A stretch of 64,000 nt of DNA from Myotis daubentonii (taxonomy: Eukaryota > Chordata > Mammalia > Chiroptera > Vespertilionidae). Positions 12,427 to 24,140 of this stretch are shown here, piece after piece (positions within the stretch are counted from its first letter, which is position 1; every line of letters begins with the position of its first letter). The stretch spans positions 3,233,019 to 3,297,018 of the forward strand of contig NC_081853.1 of assembly GCF_963259705.1 (NCBI RefSeq). The letters run 5' to 3'. The notes below the pieces were generated by a model. The model searched no databases. It saw only the letters and a program-made list of their open reading frames with translations, and was not told the DNA's origin. Position numbers and translations under genes: made by a program.

Positions 12427-12713
12427 AAGAAATTATTCTTGATATTTTTAACAAACACCTGTAGTTATAAAGCCTAAATACCTAATATTATAGTGAGAAT
12501 TCAAAATTTCAATTGGTTATGTTTTTTAAATACTATAATATGTTGATTATTCCATTTTTTTTAAGGTTCAACTTTCATTTAACTCTCTGAAAACACATAC
12601 TTTGGCAATAATTGCTCTTTTTCCCTTGTTGCACTTAGATCTAAATGCCCACATTTATTTTGGAGTTCATGGTCATATTTGATTAATATTCTATTAAGTA
12701 CTATTTTCTATTG
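12427..12713. other. Unassigned AT-rich spacer
   Basis: I see no gene or clear repeat between the two SINEs. Confidence 0.4.
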
Positions 12714-12729
12714 ATCACTAATGTATTTT

Positions 12730-13004
12730 AAAAATATTAATCCTCACCCAAGGATATTTTTCACATTGAATTTTAGAAAGAATGGAAGGGAGGGAGGGGG
12801 AGAGAGAGGGAGAGAGAGAAACATTTATGTGAGAGACACATTGATTGATTGCCTCCCACACATGCCCCAAATGGGGCCAGGCATGGAACCTGCCACCCAG
12901 GTATGTCCCCTTGACCAGGAATGGAACCTGAGACGCTTTGGTGCAGAGGGTGGGAACGGCGGTGGTGGTGTGATGCTCTAACCACTGAGCACACTGGCCA
13001 GGCC
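12730..13004 (-). mobile_element. Bat tRNA-derived SINE, long-tail variant
   Basis: The reverse-complement SINE ends in a tRNA-like head (ctaaccactgagcacactgg near 12980). It carries an aatcctcacccaaggatatt extension at its tail side, also seen at 34116. Imperfect target duplications (tcactaatg plus a T-rich run) lie at 12714 and 13003. Confidence 0.85.
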
Positions 13005-15319
13005 TCACTAATGCTTTTTAAAACTATATTTTTATTGTTGATTCTATTACAGATGTCCCCATACCCCACCCCTCCTTTGCTGACCCCCTCGCAGCCCTCA
13101 ATGCTCCCTTACTTCTGGCCATTACTACACTGATGTCTGTAACTACAGATTATGCATAAATGTTCTTTGGCTAATTCCTTCACCTTCTTACACCCAGAAA
13201 CCCCTTCTCCGTCCCCTCTGACAGCTGTCGGCCTGTTCCACGCATCCATGCCTCTGTTTCCATTTTGTTTGCCAGTTTATTTTGTTCATTAGATTCCACA
13301 TATACGTGAGAACATATAGTATATGTCTTTCTCTGACTGGTTTATTTCAATTAGCCTAATACTCTCCAGGTCCATCCATGCTGTTGCAAAAGATATAATT
13401 TCCTTCTTTTCTCTGGCTACATAGGATTCCATTGTGTAAATGTACCACAGCTTTTTTATCCCCTCATCGACTTGATGGGCGCTTGAGCTGTTTCCAGATC
13501 TTGGCTATTGTAAATAACGCTACTATGAACATAGGGGTGCATATATTCTTTTGAATGGGTGTTTTGGGATTCTTAGGATATATCCCCCAAAGTGGTATCA
13601 TTTAACTTCATTTTTATTGTCAAAAGGCAGTTCCACTTTTAAATATTTCAGGAAACTCTAGCTGTTTTTCATAATGGCTGTAGCAGCCTGCATTCCCACC
13701 AACAGTGCACCAGTGGTCCCTTTTGTCCACATCCTTGCCAGCACTTGTTGGTTGATTTACCGAGGGTGGCCATTCTGGCAGGTGTGAGGTGGTATCTCGC
13801 TGTGGCTTTAATTGGCATCTCTCTGATGATCAGTGACACTGAGCATTTTTCACATGTCTCTTGGCCTCTGTGTGTCCTCTTTGGGGAAGTGTCTATGCAG
13901 GTCCTCTGCCCATTTTTTAATTGGATTGTTTGTCTTCCTGGTGTTGAGTTGTATGAGGTCTTTATACATTTGGATATTAGCCCCTTATCAGATGTGTCAT
14001 TGATGAATATGGTCTCCCACACAGCGGGAACCCTTTTCATGTTGTTGATGGTTCCTTTCACTGTGCATAAGCTTTTTCTTTGAGGTAGTCCTATTTGTTT
14101 ATTTTTCCTTTAGCTTCCTTGCCCTAGAAGTCATATCGGCAAAAATATTGCTAAGACAAATGTCTGAGATTTTAATGTCTAGTTTTTTCTAGGATTTTTA
14201 TGGTTTCACAACTTACATTTAGTACGTTATTCATTTTGAGTTTATTTTTGTGTATGGTTTAAGTTGGTGGTCTTGTTTAAATTTTTTTTTTTTTTGCATG
14301 TACCTGTTCAATTGCCCAACACCATTTATTGGAGAGACTGTCTTCACATCATTCTATGCTCTTGCCTCCTTTGTCAAATATTAATTGACCATAAAGGCAG
14401 GAGTTGATTTCTGGGCTCTCTGTTCTGTTCCATTGATCTATATGCCTGTTCTTAGGCCAGTACCATGCTGTTTTGATCACAATGGCCTTGTAGTATAGTT
14501 TGATATCAGGTATTTAATACCTCCAAGTTTGTTCCTCTTTCTTCTTGCTGAGGCTATATGGGGTCTTTTCTGGTTCCATATATATTTTTGGAATATTTGT
14601 TCTAGATCTGTGAAATATGCCATTGGTATTTCAATAGGAATTGCATTGAATCTATAGATTGCTTTGGGTAGTATGGACATTTTAATGATGTTGATTCTTC
14701 CAATCCAAGAATAGGTATGTGCTTCTGCTTACTTGTATCTTCCTCAGTTTCTTTCTTCAATGTCCTATAGTTTTCTGAGTACAGGTCCTTTACCTCCTAG
14801 GCTAACTTTATTCCTAGGTACCTTCTGTTGTAGTTGTTGCAGGAATAAACGGGATTGTTTTTTAGTTTCTCTCTCTGATAGTTTGTTATTGGTGTATAGA
14901 AATGCCACCGATTTCTGAATATAATTTTGTATACTGCTACTTTGCTGAATTTATTGATTAGATCTAGTAGCTTTTTGGTAGAGTCTTTAGTGTTTTCTAT
15001 GGACAATATTGTATCATGTGTGAATAATAACAGTGTTACTTCCTCCTTTCCAATTTCGATGCCCTTTATTTCTTCTTGTCCAATGGCTGTGGCTAGGCCC
15101 TCCAGTACTATGCTGAATAAGAGTGGTGAAAGCAGACATCCCTGTTTTGGTCCTGATCTTAAGGAAAATGTTTTTAGTGCTTGTCCATTGAGTATAGATT
15201 TGGCTGTGGGTTTGTCATATATGACCTTTATTACATTGAGGTATGTTCCCTCTAGGCTAGCCCTATTTTGCTGAGAGTTTTTCTTTTAAATGGGTGCTGG
15301 GTTTTATGAAATGCCTTTC

Positions 15320-15505
15320 CTGCATTTCAGAGAGGAAGCTAGAGGGAGAGAGATAGAAACATCAGTGATGAGAGAGACGCATTGATCGGTTGCCTTCTGC
15401 ACACCCCGAATTGGGGATCAAGCCTGCATGTGCCCTGACTGGGAATTTAATCTACCTCCTGGTTCATAGGTCAATGCTCAACCACTGAGCCATGCTGGCT
15501 GGGCC
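15320..15505 (-). mobile_element. Ves SINE at an L1 deletion junction
   Basis: The reverse-complement SINE runs from a tail-side tgcatttcagagaggaagc to the tRNA-like head end ccactgagccatgctggct. I find no clear target duplication. The L1 sequence on one side is endonuclease and on the other is reverse transcriptase, so the flanks were not neighbours in the parent L1. A SINE-associated deletion or recombination is the simplest reading. Confidence 0.85.
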
Positions 15506-16101
15506 AATTCATTGTTTCTTAATATGATATTTTGCATCCATGACTTTGTGTATTTTTCAGTTATATTCTTATGGTTGATTTCTAGTTTCATATCACTATG
15601 GTCAGAGAAAATGCTTGATATGATGTCAGTCTTCTTAAATTTATTGAGAGTTGTTTTGTGTCCTAACATGTGGTCTTTTCTAGAAATTGTTCCCTGTTCA
15701 CTTAAAAATAATGTATATTCTTCTGCTTTGCTGTAAAATACTCTGAAGATTCAATTAAATTAATCTGATCTATTATGGCATTTAAGGCCACTGATTCATT
15801 GTTTATCTGATGTCAATGGGATGTTGAAATCCACTACTATGACTGTATTACTGTCAATCTCTCACTTCATGTCCATCTAGATTTGCTTTACGTATCTAGG
15901 TCTTCTTAAGTTGGGTGCATAAATATTTATCAAAGTTATATCCTCTTGTTGAATTGATCCTTTTATCATTATGTAGTGTCCTTATTTGTCTGTTACTCTG
16001 CCTTTATTTTAATGTCTATTTTTTCAGATATAAGAATCGTTACTCCAGCTTTTTTTTTAAATTTCCATTTGCATGAAATATCTTTTTCCATCCCCTTACT
16101 C

Positions 16102-16105
<4 letters not shown>

Positions 16106-16138
<33 letters not shown>
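16106..16138. repeat. (TG)n microsatellite
   Basis: About 16 uninterrupted gt repeats lie inside the endonuclease region of the minus-strand L1. Confidence 0.95.
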
Positions 16139-16140
<2 letters not shown>

Positions 16141-16293
16141 CATTCTGAGGTGAGTCTCTTATAGACAGCATATATATATGGGTCTTGCTTCTTTGTCCAT
16201 TCAGCTACCTATACCTTTTGAGTGGGGCATTTATATTTAAAGTGATTATCGATATTTTAATAAGATTATTGCCATTTTATTCTTTTAAATCTG

Positions 16294-16461
16294 TCCTCCT
16301 CCTCCTCCTCCTCCTCCTCCTCCTCCTCCTCCTCCTCCTCCTCCTCCTCCTCCTCCTTCTTCTTCTTCTTCTTCTTCTTCTTCTTCTTCTTCTTCTTCTT
16401 CTTCTTCTTCTTCTTCTTCTTCTTCTTCTTCTTCTTCTTCTTCTTCTTCTTCTTCTTCTTC
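16294..16461. repeat. (CCT)n(TTC)n composite triplet repeat
   Basis: About 21 copies of cct are followed by about 35 copies of ttc, giving a 168-bp pure pyrimidine strand. The minus strand is (GAA)n(AGG)n. It sits at the ORF1/ORF2 boundary of the minus-strand L1, after a glutamate-rich end of ORF1 (KPVLQEMLKGLEE). Open frames reading poly-Leu or poly-Glu/poly-Gly are by-products. Confidence 0.97.
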
Positions 16462-17528
16462 CAGGCCCTTTAACATTTCTTGTAGTACTGGTTTGGTGGT
16501 AACGGACTGACTTAGCTTTTTTTTCTTTTGGTCTGGGAAGTTCTTTATTTCTCCTTCAATTCTAAATGATAGCCTTGCTGGGTTAAGTAGTCTTTGTTGT
16601 AGGCCCTTGCTTTTCATCACTTTGAATAACTTATGCCAATCCCCTTTGGCCTGAAATATCTCTGTTGAGAGATCAGCTGACAGTCTTATGGGAGGTCCCT
16701 TATAAGTAATTAACTGCTTTTATCTTGCTGTTTTTACGATTCTCTCTTTGTATTTAACTCTTGCCATTTTATTTATGACTAGAGGCCCAATGCATGAAAT
16801 TCGTGCAAGAGTAGGCCTTCCTTCCCCCGCTGCTGGCACTGGCTTCCTTCTGGCACCCAGGACCTGGGCTTCCCTCCAGCTGCCGGCAGGTACCCGGGAC
16901 CCAGGCTTCCCTCGCAGCCCCAGCTTTGTCTGGAAGGTCATCCAGAATTAGCATATTACACTTTTATTATTATAGATGTGTTTGGTGTGGGACTCTTTGG
17001 GTCCATCTTGTTTGGGACTCACTGTGCTTCCTGGACTTCTGTGTCTTTTTTCTTCGCCAACTTAGGGAATTTTCAGACATGATTTCTTCAAATTAGTTCT
17101 TGATCCCTTTCTCTCTTCTCCTTCTGGTACCCCTATGATGTGGATGCTGTTACACTTCATGTTGTCCCAATGTTTTTTTATTAAACTATCCTCATTTTTA
17201 AATATTCTTTTTCTTTTTTGCTGCTTTTTCCTACCTTGCCTTCCAAATCTCTGATTTGATCCTCTGCTTTATCCAATCTACCTTTTATTTCTTCTAGTGT
17301 ATTCTTGATGTCAGGTATTATATTTTTCATATTTCACTGATTATTTTTCATGGCTTCTATATTTTTTCTTCGTGAGGATATAATTCTCACTAACTTCCTT
17401 ATGCATCCTTATAACCATTTCTTTAAACTCTATATCTGATAAATTTCTTGCCTCTATTTCATTTACTCTTTTTTTTCTGGCAATTTCTCATATTCTTTCT
17501 TTTGGGGCCAGTTTCTTTATCTCCCCAT
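16462..17528 (-). pseudogene. L1 ORF1, broken
   Basis: The start is near 17528 (plus-strand ctccccattttgc gives a Met-Gly start as in the copy at 42982). The C-terminal RNA-binding part reads MARVKYKERIVKTAR (16720-16780) and SKGLQQRLLNPARLSFRIE (about 16560-16612). A 198-bp Helitron interrupts it at 16779-16976. Several stops lie in the coiled-coil region. Confidence 0.75.
16779..16976 (-). mobile_element. Short HeliBat-type Helitron inside L1 ORF1
   Basis: On the minus strand it begins TCTATAATAATAAAAGTG (ending at 16976) with a taatatgctaatt motif. It ends ttcatgcattgggcctctag at 16779. Flanking bases are A (16778) and T (16977). At 198 bp it keeps only the termini and a GC-rich middle, and has no coding capacity. 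Confidence 0.88.
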
Positions 17529-19313
17529 TTTGCTTACCTCTTTGTGTTTGTTTCCATGTGTTAGATAGATCTGCTATGACTCCCAGTAGGATGTCCTGTG
17601 GGACCCAGTGGTGCAGTCTCCTTCATCTCCTGAACTGGGTGCTCTAGGAATGTGGCTTATGTGAGCTATGGCTGCTTTCCTGTTGTAATCGAGTCTTGCT
17701 TACTATTGACCCATTAGTGCATGGGATGGACCCGCAGGCAAGCTGAAAATGTGGCTCATCCCTGAGCACAGCATGTGAACTATTGTGCAGATGCTGATCA
17801 ATTAAAAAAAATAAATTAATAAATAAGAAAAAATGGAAAAAGAAAGAATAAAGAAAAAGGGAATAAAGGAGAAAAAAATGAAAAGGAATAAAAGAAAAAG
17901 AAAAGAAAAAAGTAGAGTTTGCCTCAGCAGAGTTTAGTGCCTGCTGTGATCTCCCTTCAGATATGCCATTTTTGAAGTTTGCTAGATTCTGCTCCAAAGT
18001 TGTCTGAAATTAGCCACTTGGTATGTTGGTTCTGGGCCTCTTGGGAAGGACTCTGGTGCAGGCCAATATCAGACATTGTCCCTTGGCAACCTGTTTGAAG
18101 CTCTGAGAAATCCACATTTTATGGCTGCCTCTGCTGAACTTTGCTTACCACAGGAAGGACCAAGCTGTGTGCCAAGGCCAGCTTTTATTAGTACCAGGCT
18201 CAGGGGTGGGTCAGCAAATGTCCCAAGGTATCTTGGGATCCACCTTCACCTTCCTCTGCCTACTAGCTGCCTGTTAGGTTCAGTTACTGAATGAACCTTC
18301 TGGAGGGTGGGGCTAGTGGATTTCCTACGAGGGTGAGGTGATGTTCAGACTTCAGAGAAGGTGGTAGGTGTGGTCACCTGCCCCAGAACCACAGGACTGA
18401 GTCTGTCCTGGATTTTGCCCTGAACTTGGGCAGGTGAGGTCTCTGTAGTCCAGAGTTTGGGTATGACAGAAGCCGGGAGTGTGGTTCTATTAGATTTCCC
18501 ATGAAGGAGAAATGCCAGGCAGGTTCACAAGAAAGAGGGGGAAATGGCCCATCCACAAAGTCAGTCACTGATCCCTCTCTGAGTCTGCCCAGAATTCTAA
18601 ATCTGGGCCTGTACTACTTATATCTTATCAGGGCTTAAGATCCACATGGTGGGGCTGGGGATTCCAGAGTGTGGAATAATTGCTTTCCACAGGCTGATGC
18701 CACTCAGTGGAATGCTCCAACCCAAAAAATGACAACTGCAGTATGGAAGAATGACTCAGTACAGGGATCCTGGTGGCTCGCTTCTCAAGCTCCTCCCCAG
18801 AGGTTCAAACCCCAGACTCTCCTCAACAACTCCCTCCCTCCACCAGATCCCAGGGTGAGTGACTGTGAATGAAACTTTGTGCATTGGCTCTTTAAGAGGA
18901 TGCCTGTGTCTCCAGCAGATTCTGTCTCTCCTTGGACAGAAACATACTTCTTTCACAGCCAGATCTTATGTGGATGCCTCTTCCTGGCTCTGTGTTCTAG
19001 GCTGGGGAGCCCAGCCTTGGGTTTAGACCCCACACTTCTCAGAGGGAACCCCCTACAGCTGAGATATCTCTCTGGATTAGAACCTCAGCCACCACCCATG
19101 GAAGCAGGGCCAGCCCTTCTTCCCTTCTTCGCACCTCCACACTTCCTACCAGTCTTGATGTGGCTTCTTCTGTAACTTCTTAGTGATAAGACTCCTCCTC
19201 AGCTAATCTTAGTTAATTATTCAGGGTGATTGTTCTTTAGTTGCATTTCCAGTTTGGTCTTGGGAGGAAATGAGTGTAAGAGCCACCTACTCTGCCACCA
19301 TCTTGAAAGCCCT

Positions 19314-20047
19314 TGAAGCTTGAGGACTAAGTTGGGAAGAGTTGAGCATAGAATCATGAGGGCCTACTGTTAGCAGTGTGCTGGAACTGGCTTGTATTTT
19401 ACTGTTGTCGATGCTTTTGAGGCTGTTTACGTCTGCTTGGTCCTATGGGAGTCACTATCTGATGGTGTGTGACTGCACAAATCTGTCCCACGCCACAGTT
19501 AGTTAGCAGCCAGCATTGGTAGCTTAAATCAGCCTTATGAGGAGTATTTATTTATTGGTAATTGTCCAACATTATGAATCAGAGCTTGCTTTATTGTATT
19601 GTTGGTATTCTAGACTTCAGATGTTAACTTCAAATGTTAATAATACAGATTAATTTAAAAATTGTGTCATATCTGCAGATGTTTCATTGTTATAATCACA
19701 CAAAACTGTGGAAATATTCCTCCAGTATGTGAAAAGAATTATCTGATTCAGCAAAGAAGTCATTCACATCATTGACAAAAGAATGAAATTTTGACATATA
19801 TTTTCATTGTATCACTCCTGTCTTATTCTTTAATGTAAAGGAAACTATCACAGCAAAGACACAGCAAAAATATATTCATTTGTTAGTTGCAGCCATAAGT
19901 TGGCTATGGATCCAAGTTTGGCAAAAATATAATGAAAACATTCTGTGAGAATCAATTGGCTATATAAAATTTACAACAAAGAGTATTGTATATTTTATTA
20001 TTACTTGTAAACTGTGTGCTATACATTCTTTATATCAATAAAATCTA
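19314..20047. other. Unassigned DNA
   Basis: No gene or clear transposon is recognised; AT content rises towards the right end. Confidence 0.45.
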
Positions 20048-20354
20048 TCTCTATATATAAAAGCCCAGTGACCGAATGGCAGAATGACCAGTTGACCAGT
20101 CGCTATGATGCACACTGACCTCCAGGGGGCAGACACTCAATGCAGGAGCTGCCCCCTGGTGGTCAGTGCACTCCCACAGTGGGAGCACTGTTCGGCTGAC
20201 TGTGATGGGCAGTGCTCCCACAGCGGGAACAGCTGCTCAGAGGATGGGTCCACAGTCACTTGGCAGACCAGGATGAGCAGCGCTCCCATAGCTGGCCCAT
20301 CCCCGCAGGTCATACCCCCCACCAGCGCACAAATCCCATGCACTGAGCCTCTAG
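20048..20354 (+). mobile_element. HeliBat-type non-autonomous Helitron with internal hairpin
   Basis: It starts TCTCTATATATAAAAGCCC (the exact start may be 20044, 20048 or 20050). It ends ccatgcactgagcctctag at 20354, followed by T. The segment from 20113 forms an inverted repeat with 20-bp arms. No reading frame of note. Confidence 0.88.
20113..20168. promoter_or_regulatory. Convergent pair of CTCF-like cores forming a hairpin
   Basis: The left arm cactgacctccagggggcag (20113-20132) and right arm ctgccccctggtggtcagtg (20149-20168) are reverse complements with one mismatch and a 16-base loop. The plus-strand core CCTCCAGGGGGCAG (20119-20132) and the minus-strand core CCACCAGGGGGCAG (20149-20162) both fit the CTCF core consensus and face each other. 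Function is inferred only. Confidence 0.45.
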
Positions 20355-21209
20355 TATATGATTTTATGTATTTATATTATGTATAAATTATAGAAATTTA
20401 AACATATATACATTTTATTTTTGGAGTCAAGCAGCATACTAGTAGGTACATATGAGTCAAGAGAGAAAATTGGTAAAAAATGTTGCCAGTTCCTGTCTTG
20501 TTCAACTGCTTAATGATACTATTCATTTCCTTACACAGAGTACATTAGACAAAGATTAGGTTTCATAGGTGGGGATAGGGAAGGCAGTATCATGGGTTGG
20601 GTTGGGTGATATTGAGTTTGAAGAGATGGACTACATGGTGAGGTGGCCACTTGGATCTATAACTTTAGAGATCAGAAGATAACTCTAAGCTGGAGACATT
20701 ATTTGGGTGATGTCCATGAAACTCAATTAATTGAAGATGGGAGTGGTTGAAACTATTCTGAGTGTTTCTTCCAAATTAACTTCTGAGGCAGGTTAGAGGC
20801 ATGTAGATAAAAGAGGTAAATGCTGGATATCCTAGTTCTGACTGACAAATTAATAGTACATATTGATAGCACCTAGAGCTAAACACTATCCTCTAAGAGT
20901 ATTGGAGGTTTCCATCAGGGACATACAGTTCCATGACTGAAGACATGTCTTCCTTTACTAGCGAAGGCTGTCTGGCTTAGTTGAATGGGTAGTGTCAACA
21001 ATATGGATCACTGTTGGGAGTCCGTGATAAGTTAGAGATTGTGAAGGGTGCCACATGAAAGTGATCTTGAGCTATTTACTTAATAGTTACCAATGATTCT
21101 GAGTACCATTAGTAGGATTAGTTAATTACTAAATTATATGGAATGTGGGAGTCAGATCCTCAAAAAAAGGAGCTTTATTTGCGGGCTTTATATTATCTTC
21201 ATTAAAAAA
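20355..21209. other. Unassigned DNA
   Basis: No gene is seen. An (A)n run at 21203-21212 marks the approximate left edge of the L1 that follows. Confidence 0.4.
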
Positions 21210-22723
21210 AAAGATTGACCTCCACTTCTGGGAAGATAAGATTTTCTCCATTTGTCTTACTGATAGCTAAAATACCTGGACAGCATATATAATGTGTATG
21301 TTACAACTCTGAACAATAGAGAAAAGAAAGCAGACCTGCTTGGGACTTTAAGGCCCAAGAACAAGGTTGAGGTGAATTTCCTTGATTTGGTTTTTGCCTC
21401 ATATTTCTCAGATTTGGGGCTGAAGAAGACATCAATCCAGAAATGCCAATAGGCACAGACTTTTTTTAAAAAAAAGCTTACTCTCTAGTCAAAGAATCAT
21501 GAAAGGAGAAGCCAAAAATGATACAAAACATTTAGAAAACAACACTCTACTCCAACCAAACAACAGGGAAATAAATGTGGTTCCATCCCAGCCATTCCAG
21601 CAAGAGCAAGCGGGGAGCCTAGATGCCCACCTTGGACTGTACCAAGGCTCATCAACATCACTACCAAGATGTAGTCAAGATGGCATCAGGGGAGCCCAAG
21701 CAGAGAGCTCAGACGTTCATCCCCACCAAGAAGTAAGGAGAGACCCTTTCCCTCCCCAGCCCCAGTGTGCTGGAGGGACCACCAGCAGAGCCTGGACTTC
21801 GATATCCAGCTGGCAATAACATGGACCTCACCACTGCCTCTGGTGTCAACCGAGGCTCAATAAGGAGCCTGTGATGCTACATCCACTTGGCAGAAGCCAC
21901 TGCTTCCTTCCTTCTCTTTCTGGAGATGTACCAGAAAAATAAGCTAAAATGGAGATTTAAATAAGATTAGAATGTCATACCTAATAAGAAAATGTGCAGA
22001 TTTCCATTGAAAATCACTTATCATACCAAGAAGCAGGAAGATTTAAATCAGAATGAAAAAAGACAATCATAAGGTATGTGTACCAAGATGGCAGAGATGT
22101 TGAATTGATTGAATTATCAAAGATTTTAAAGTAGCCATAATAAAAACAGGTAAATAAGCAATTAAAAATGCTTGAAACAAATGAAACATATGGAGCATTT
22201 TAGAAAATAAATAGAAAGCATCAGCAAAAAATAGAAGGTAATAAAAAGAACCAAGTGGAAGTTTTACAACTAAAAATGCAAGAGCCAATATAAAAAGATC
22301 AGTGAATGGATGCAAAAGCAGAATGGAGAAAACAGAGAAAAAAATCATAAATGTTAAGACAGAGCTACAAAAGTTATCCAATCTGAAGAACAGGGAGAAA
22401 ATGTACTGAAGAACTTGGGAGTCTCAGGAACCTGTGTGACTATAACAACAACAAAAAAAATTCATGTCGTTAAAGTCTGAGAAAGAGGAAAGAAAGAGAA
22501 GGGGTTAAATAATATTAAAAAAATGGCTAATCCCTCTTAAATTTGCCAAGCTACGTTCAAGAAGCTAAGTGAACCCCAAATAGGATAAACACAAAAATAT
22601 CACTGCTCAGACACCTCAAAATTAAACTGAAAAAAAGACAAAGAAAAAAATCTTGAAAGCAGTAGAGAAAACAACACCATATCTAGTGAAAGAACAATTC
22701 AAATTTATATATAATGTTATATA

Positions 22724-22855
22724 CAGGGTGTCCCTCCAAAATGTATACATACTTTAACAGCTAATAGCCCAATTTTGAAAATGAAATGCATTTTAATAAA
22801 CACTGCTTTTATAATTATTCAAGGTGTGTGTATACAGTTTTTTTTGGACACTCTA
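22724..22855. mobile_element. Mariner-type MITE
   Basis: Terminal inverted repeats read cagggtgtccctccaaaatg on the left and, in reverse complement, tagagtgtccaaaaaaaactg on the right. TA lies at the left edge; the right TA is blurred by a mutation. At about 130 bp it has no coding capacity. It interrupts the plus-strand L1. Confidence 0.75.
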
Positions 22856-23010
22856 CATAAAACACATAATATAAACATAACTTTATATAACATATATAAT
22901 TTTATATAATATATAATAGTTATAAATAATGTTATAATGTTATAAAGTTATAATATAATATAAAATTATATATATGTATACTTATATAAACTTATATAAT
23001 GTCCAGGACT
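22856..23010. repeat. AT-rich low-complexity tract
   Basis: Irregular tata/taat repeats (for example tataatataatataaaatta) directly follow the MITE. Confidence 0.8.
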
Positions 23011-24057
23011 TTAAGCTGTATTTACGTGAGAAAAATAGAGAAAAACACATCTTCCCAGAAGTGGAAGTCCATAATTCTTCTTGAAAAGGTAACATAAAGC
23101 CCTCTAGTAAAGGTCCTGTTTTTGAAGATCTGACCCCCACATTTTCACCAGAAATCATGAAGGTCAGAAAGAAGTAGCACCATATTTTACAGGTGCTGGA
23201 AAAAAAAAAAATACACAGAAATGCAGAATTTTGTATCCAATGAAAATATCCTTTAGGAATAAAAGCAAAATCAAGACATTTTTAAATAAAGGAAAACTAA
23301 GAGAATGTGTTGCCAGAAGATGTTCTCTAAAAGAGTGGCTGAAGAAACTTCTCCAAACAGAAAGGAAATGATAAAAGCAGGCGCCTTGAGACAGTAGGAA
23401 GGAAGAACACAAGAACCCCCAAATACTAGTAAATACAATAGACTTTCCTTCTCCTTTGGAATTTTCTAAGTTATGTTTGATGGTTGAAGCAAAACTAGTA
23501 ATAATACTGTTTGATTTGGTTCTAAATGCATGTAGAGGAAGTACTTAATGCAATTATATTATAAAAAGAGGAAGGTAAAGAAAAGATCATAAAGAATGTT
23601 AAGTTTCTATATGCTACTCAAACTGGTGAAGTGACAATGTCAGTAGACTGATAATGTTTGTACATATAATATATAGAGCAGCCACTAAAACAGGTAAACA
23701 AAGAAACATGCTCAAAAACACTAGAGATTTTAAAAAAAAGGATCTGAAAATGTTCAATTAACCCAAAAGAAGGCAGAAAAAGAAAACAGAGAAATGAAAC
23801 AGAAAGAACAAACACAAAACAAAAAATAAAATGACTAAATAAGTCCTAACACAACAATAGTATTTAAATGTACATGGTTTCAATATATTAAATAAAAGAC
23901 AGAGATAGACATAAAATATTAAAGAAACAAAAAACAAACTTCAAATATTATAGATACATAATACAGACATTAATCAAATGGAAGCAGAAATAGCTGTATT
24001 ACAGATTAAAACTGACTTCAGATGGAAGAATAGGCTAGAGATGGAAAAGAGACATTA

Positions 24058-24140
24058 TCCTATATAATAAAAGCCTAATATGCTAAGTGCCTAGTCATTC
24101 AGTTGGCTGTTCAACCAATCAAAGCATAATATGTTAAAGA
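24058..24140 (+). mobile_element. Helitron 5' end, truncated
   Basis: TCCTATATAATAAAAGCC with taatatgctaag is a canonical HeliBat 5' end, preceded by A (24057). Only about 80 bp remain before an oppositely oriented Helitron end starts. Confidence 0.8.

Larger units (their letters stand above)
13669..16260 (-). pseudogene. L1 ORF2 (endonuclease/reverse transcriptase), broken and internally deleted
   Basis: ORF2 encodes the nicking endonuclease and reverse transcriptase of L1. The fragments, in protein order, are as follows. An endonuclease region up to FSDHSDMKLEIN (15478-15669) keeps the SDH of the active site. A reverse-transcriptase piece near 15060-15180 reads KQGCLLSPLLFSIVLEGLA. The usual FADD catalytic box is changed to FTHD near 15015-15030. 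A further piece follows at 14477-14680 ([20 protein letters not shown]). The C-terminal Cys motif [18 protein letters not shown] lies at 13669-14061. The part between endonuclease and mid-reverse transcriptase, which I estimate at roughly 300-350 codons, is missing at the SINE. It is clearly inactive. Confidence 0.88.
13013..19313 (-). mobile_element. Near full-length, decayed LINE-1
   Basis: Read on the minus strand it has, in order: a long 5' UTR of about 1.8 kb starting at 19313 (gccaccatcttgaaagccc in plus-strand terms), an ORF1 start near 17528, ORF1 to about 16462, the endonuclease end of ORF2, reverse transcriptase, the C-terminal cysteine motif, and a 3' UTR down to 13013. It is interrupted by a Ves SINE (15320-15505), a Helitron (16779-16976) and a large microsatellite. 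Many stops and frameshifts make it inactive. Confidence 0.88.

Noticed and set aside
16185..16502. Open frames of poly-Leu (plus) and poly-Glu/poly-Gly (minus)
   Set aside because: They are produced by the (CCT)n(TTC)n microsatellite and have no other coding evidence.
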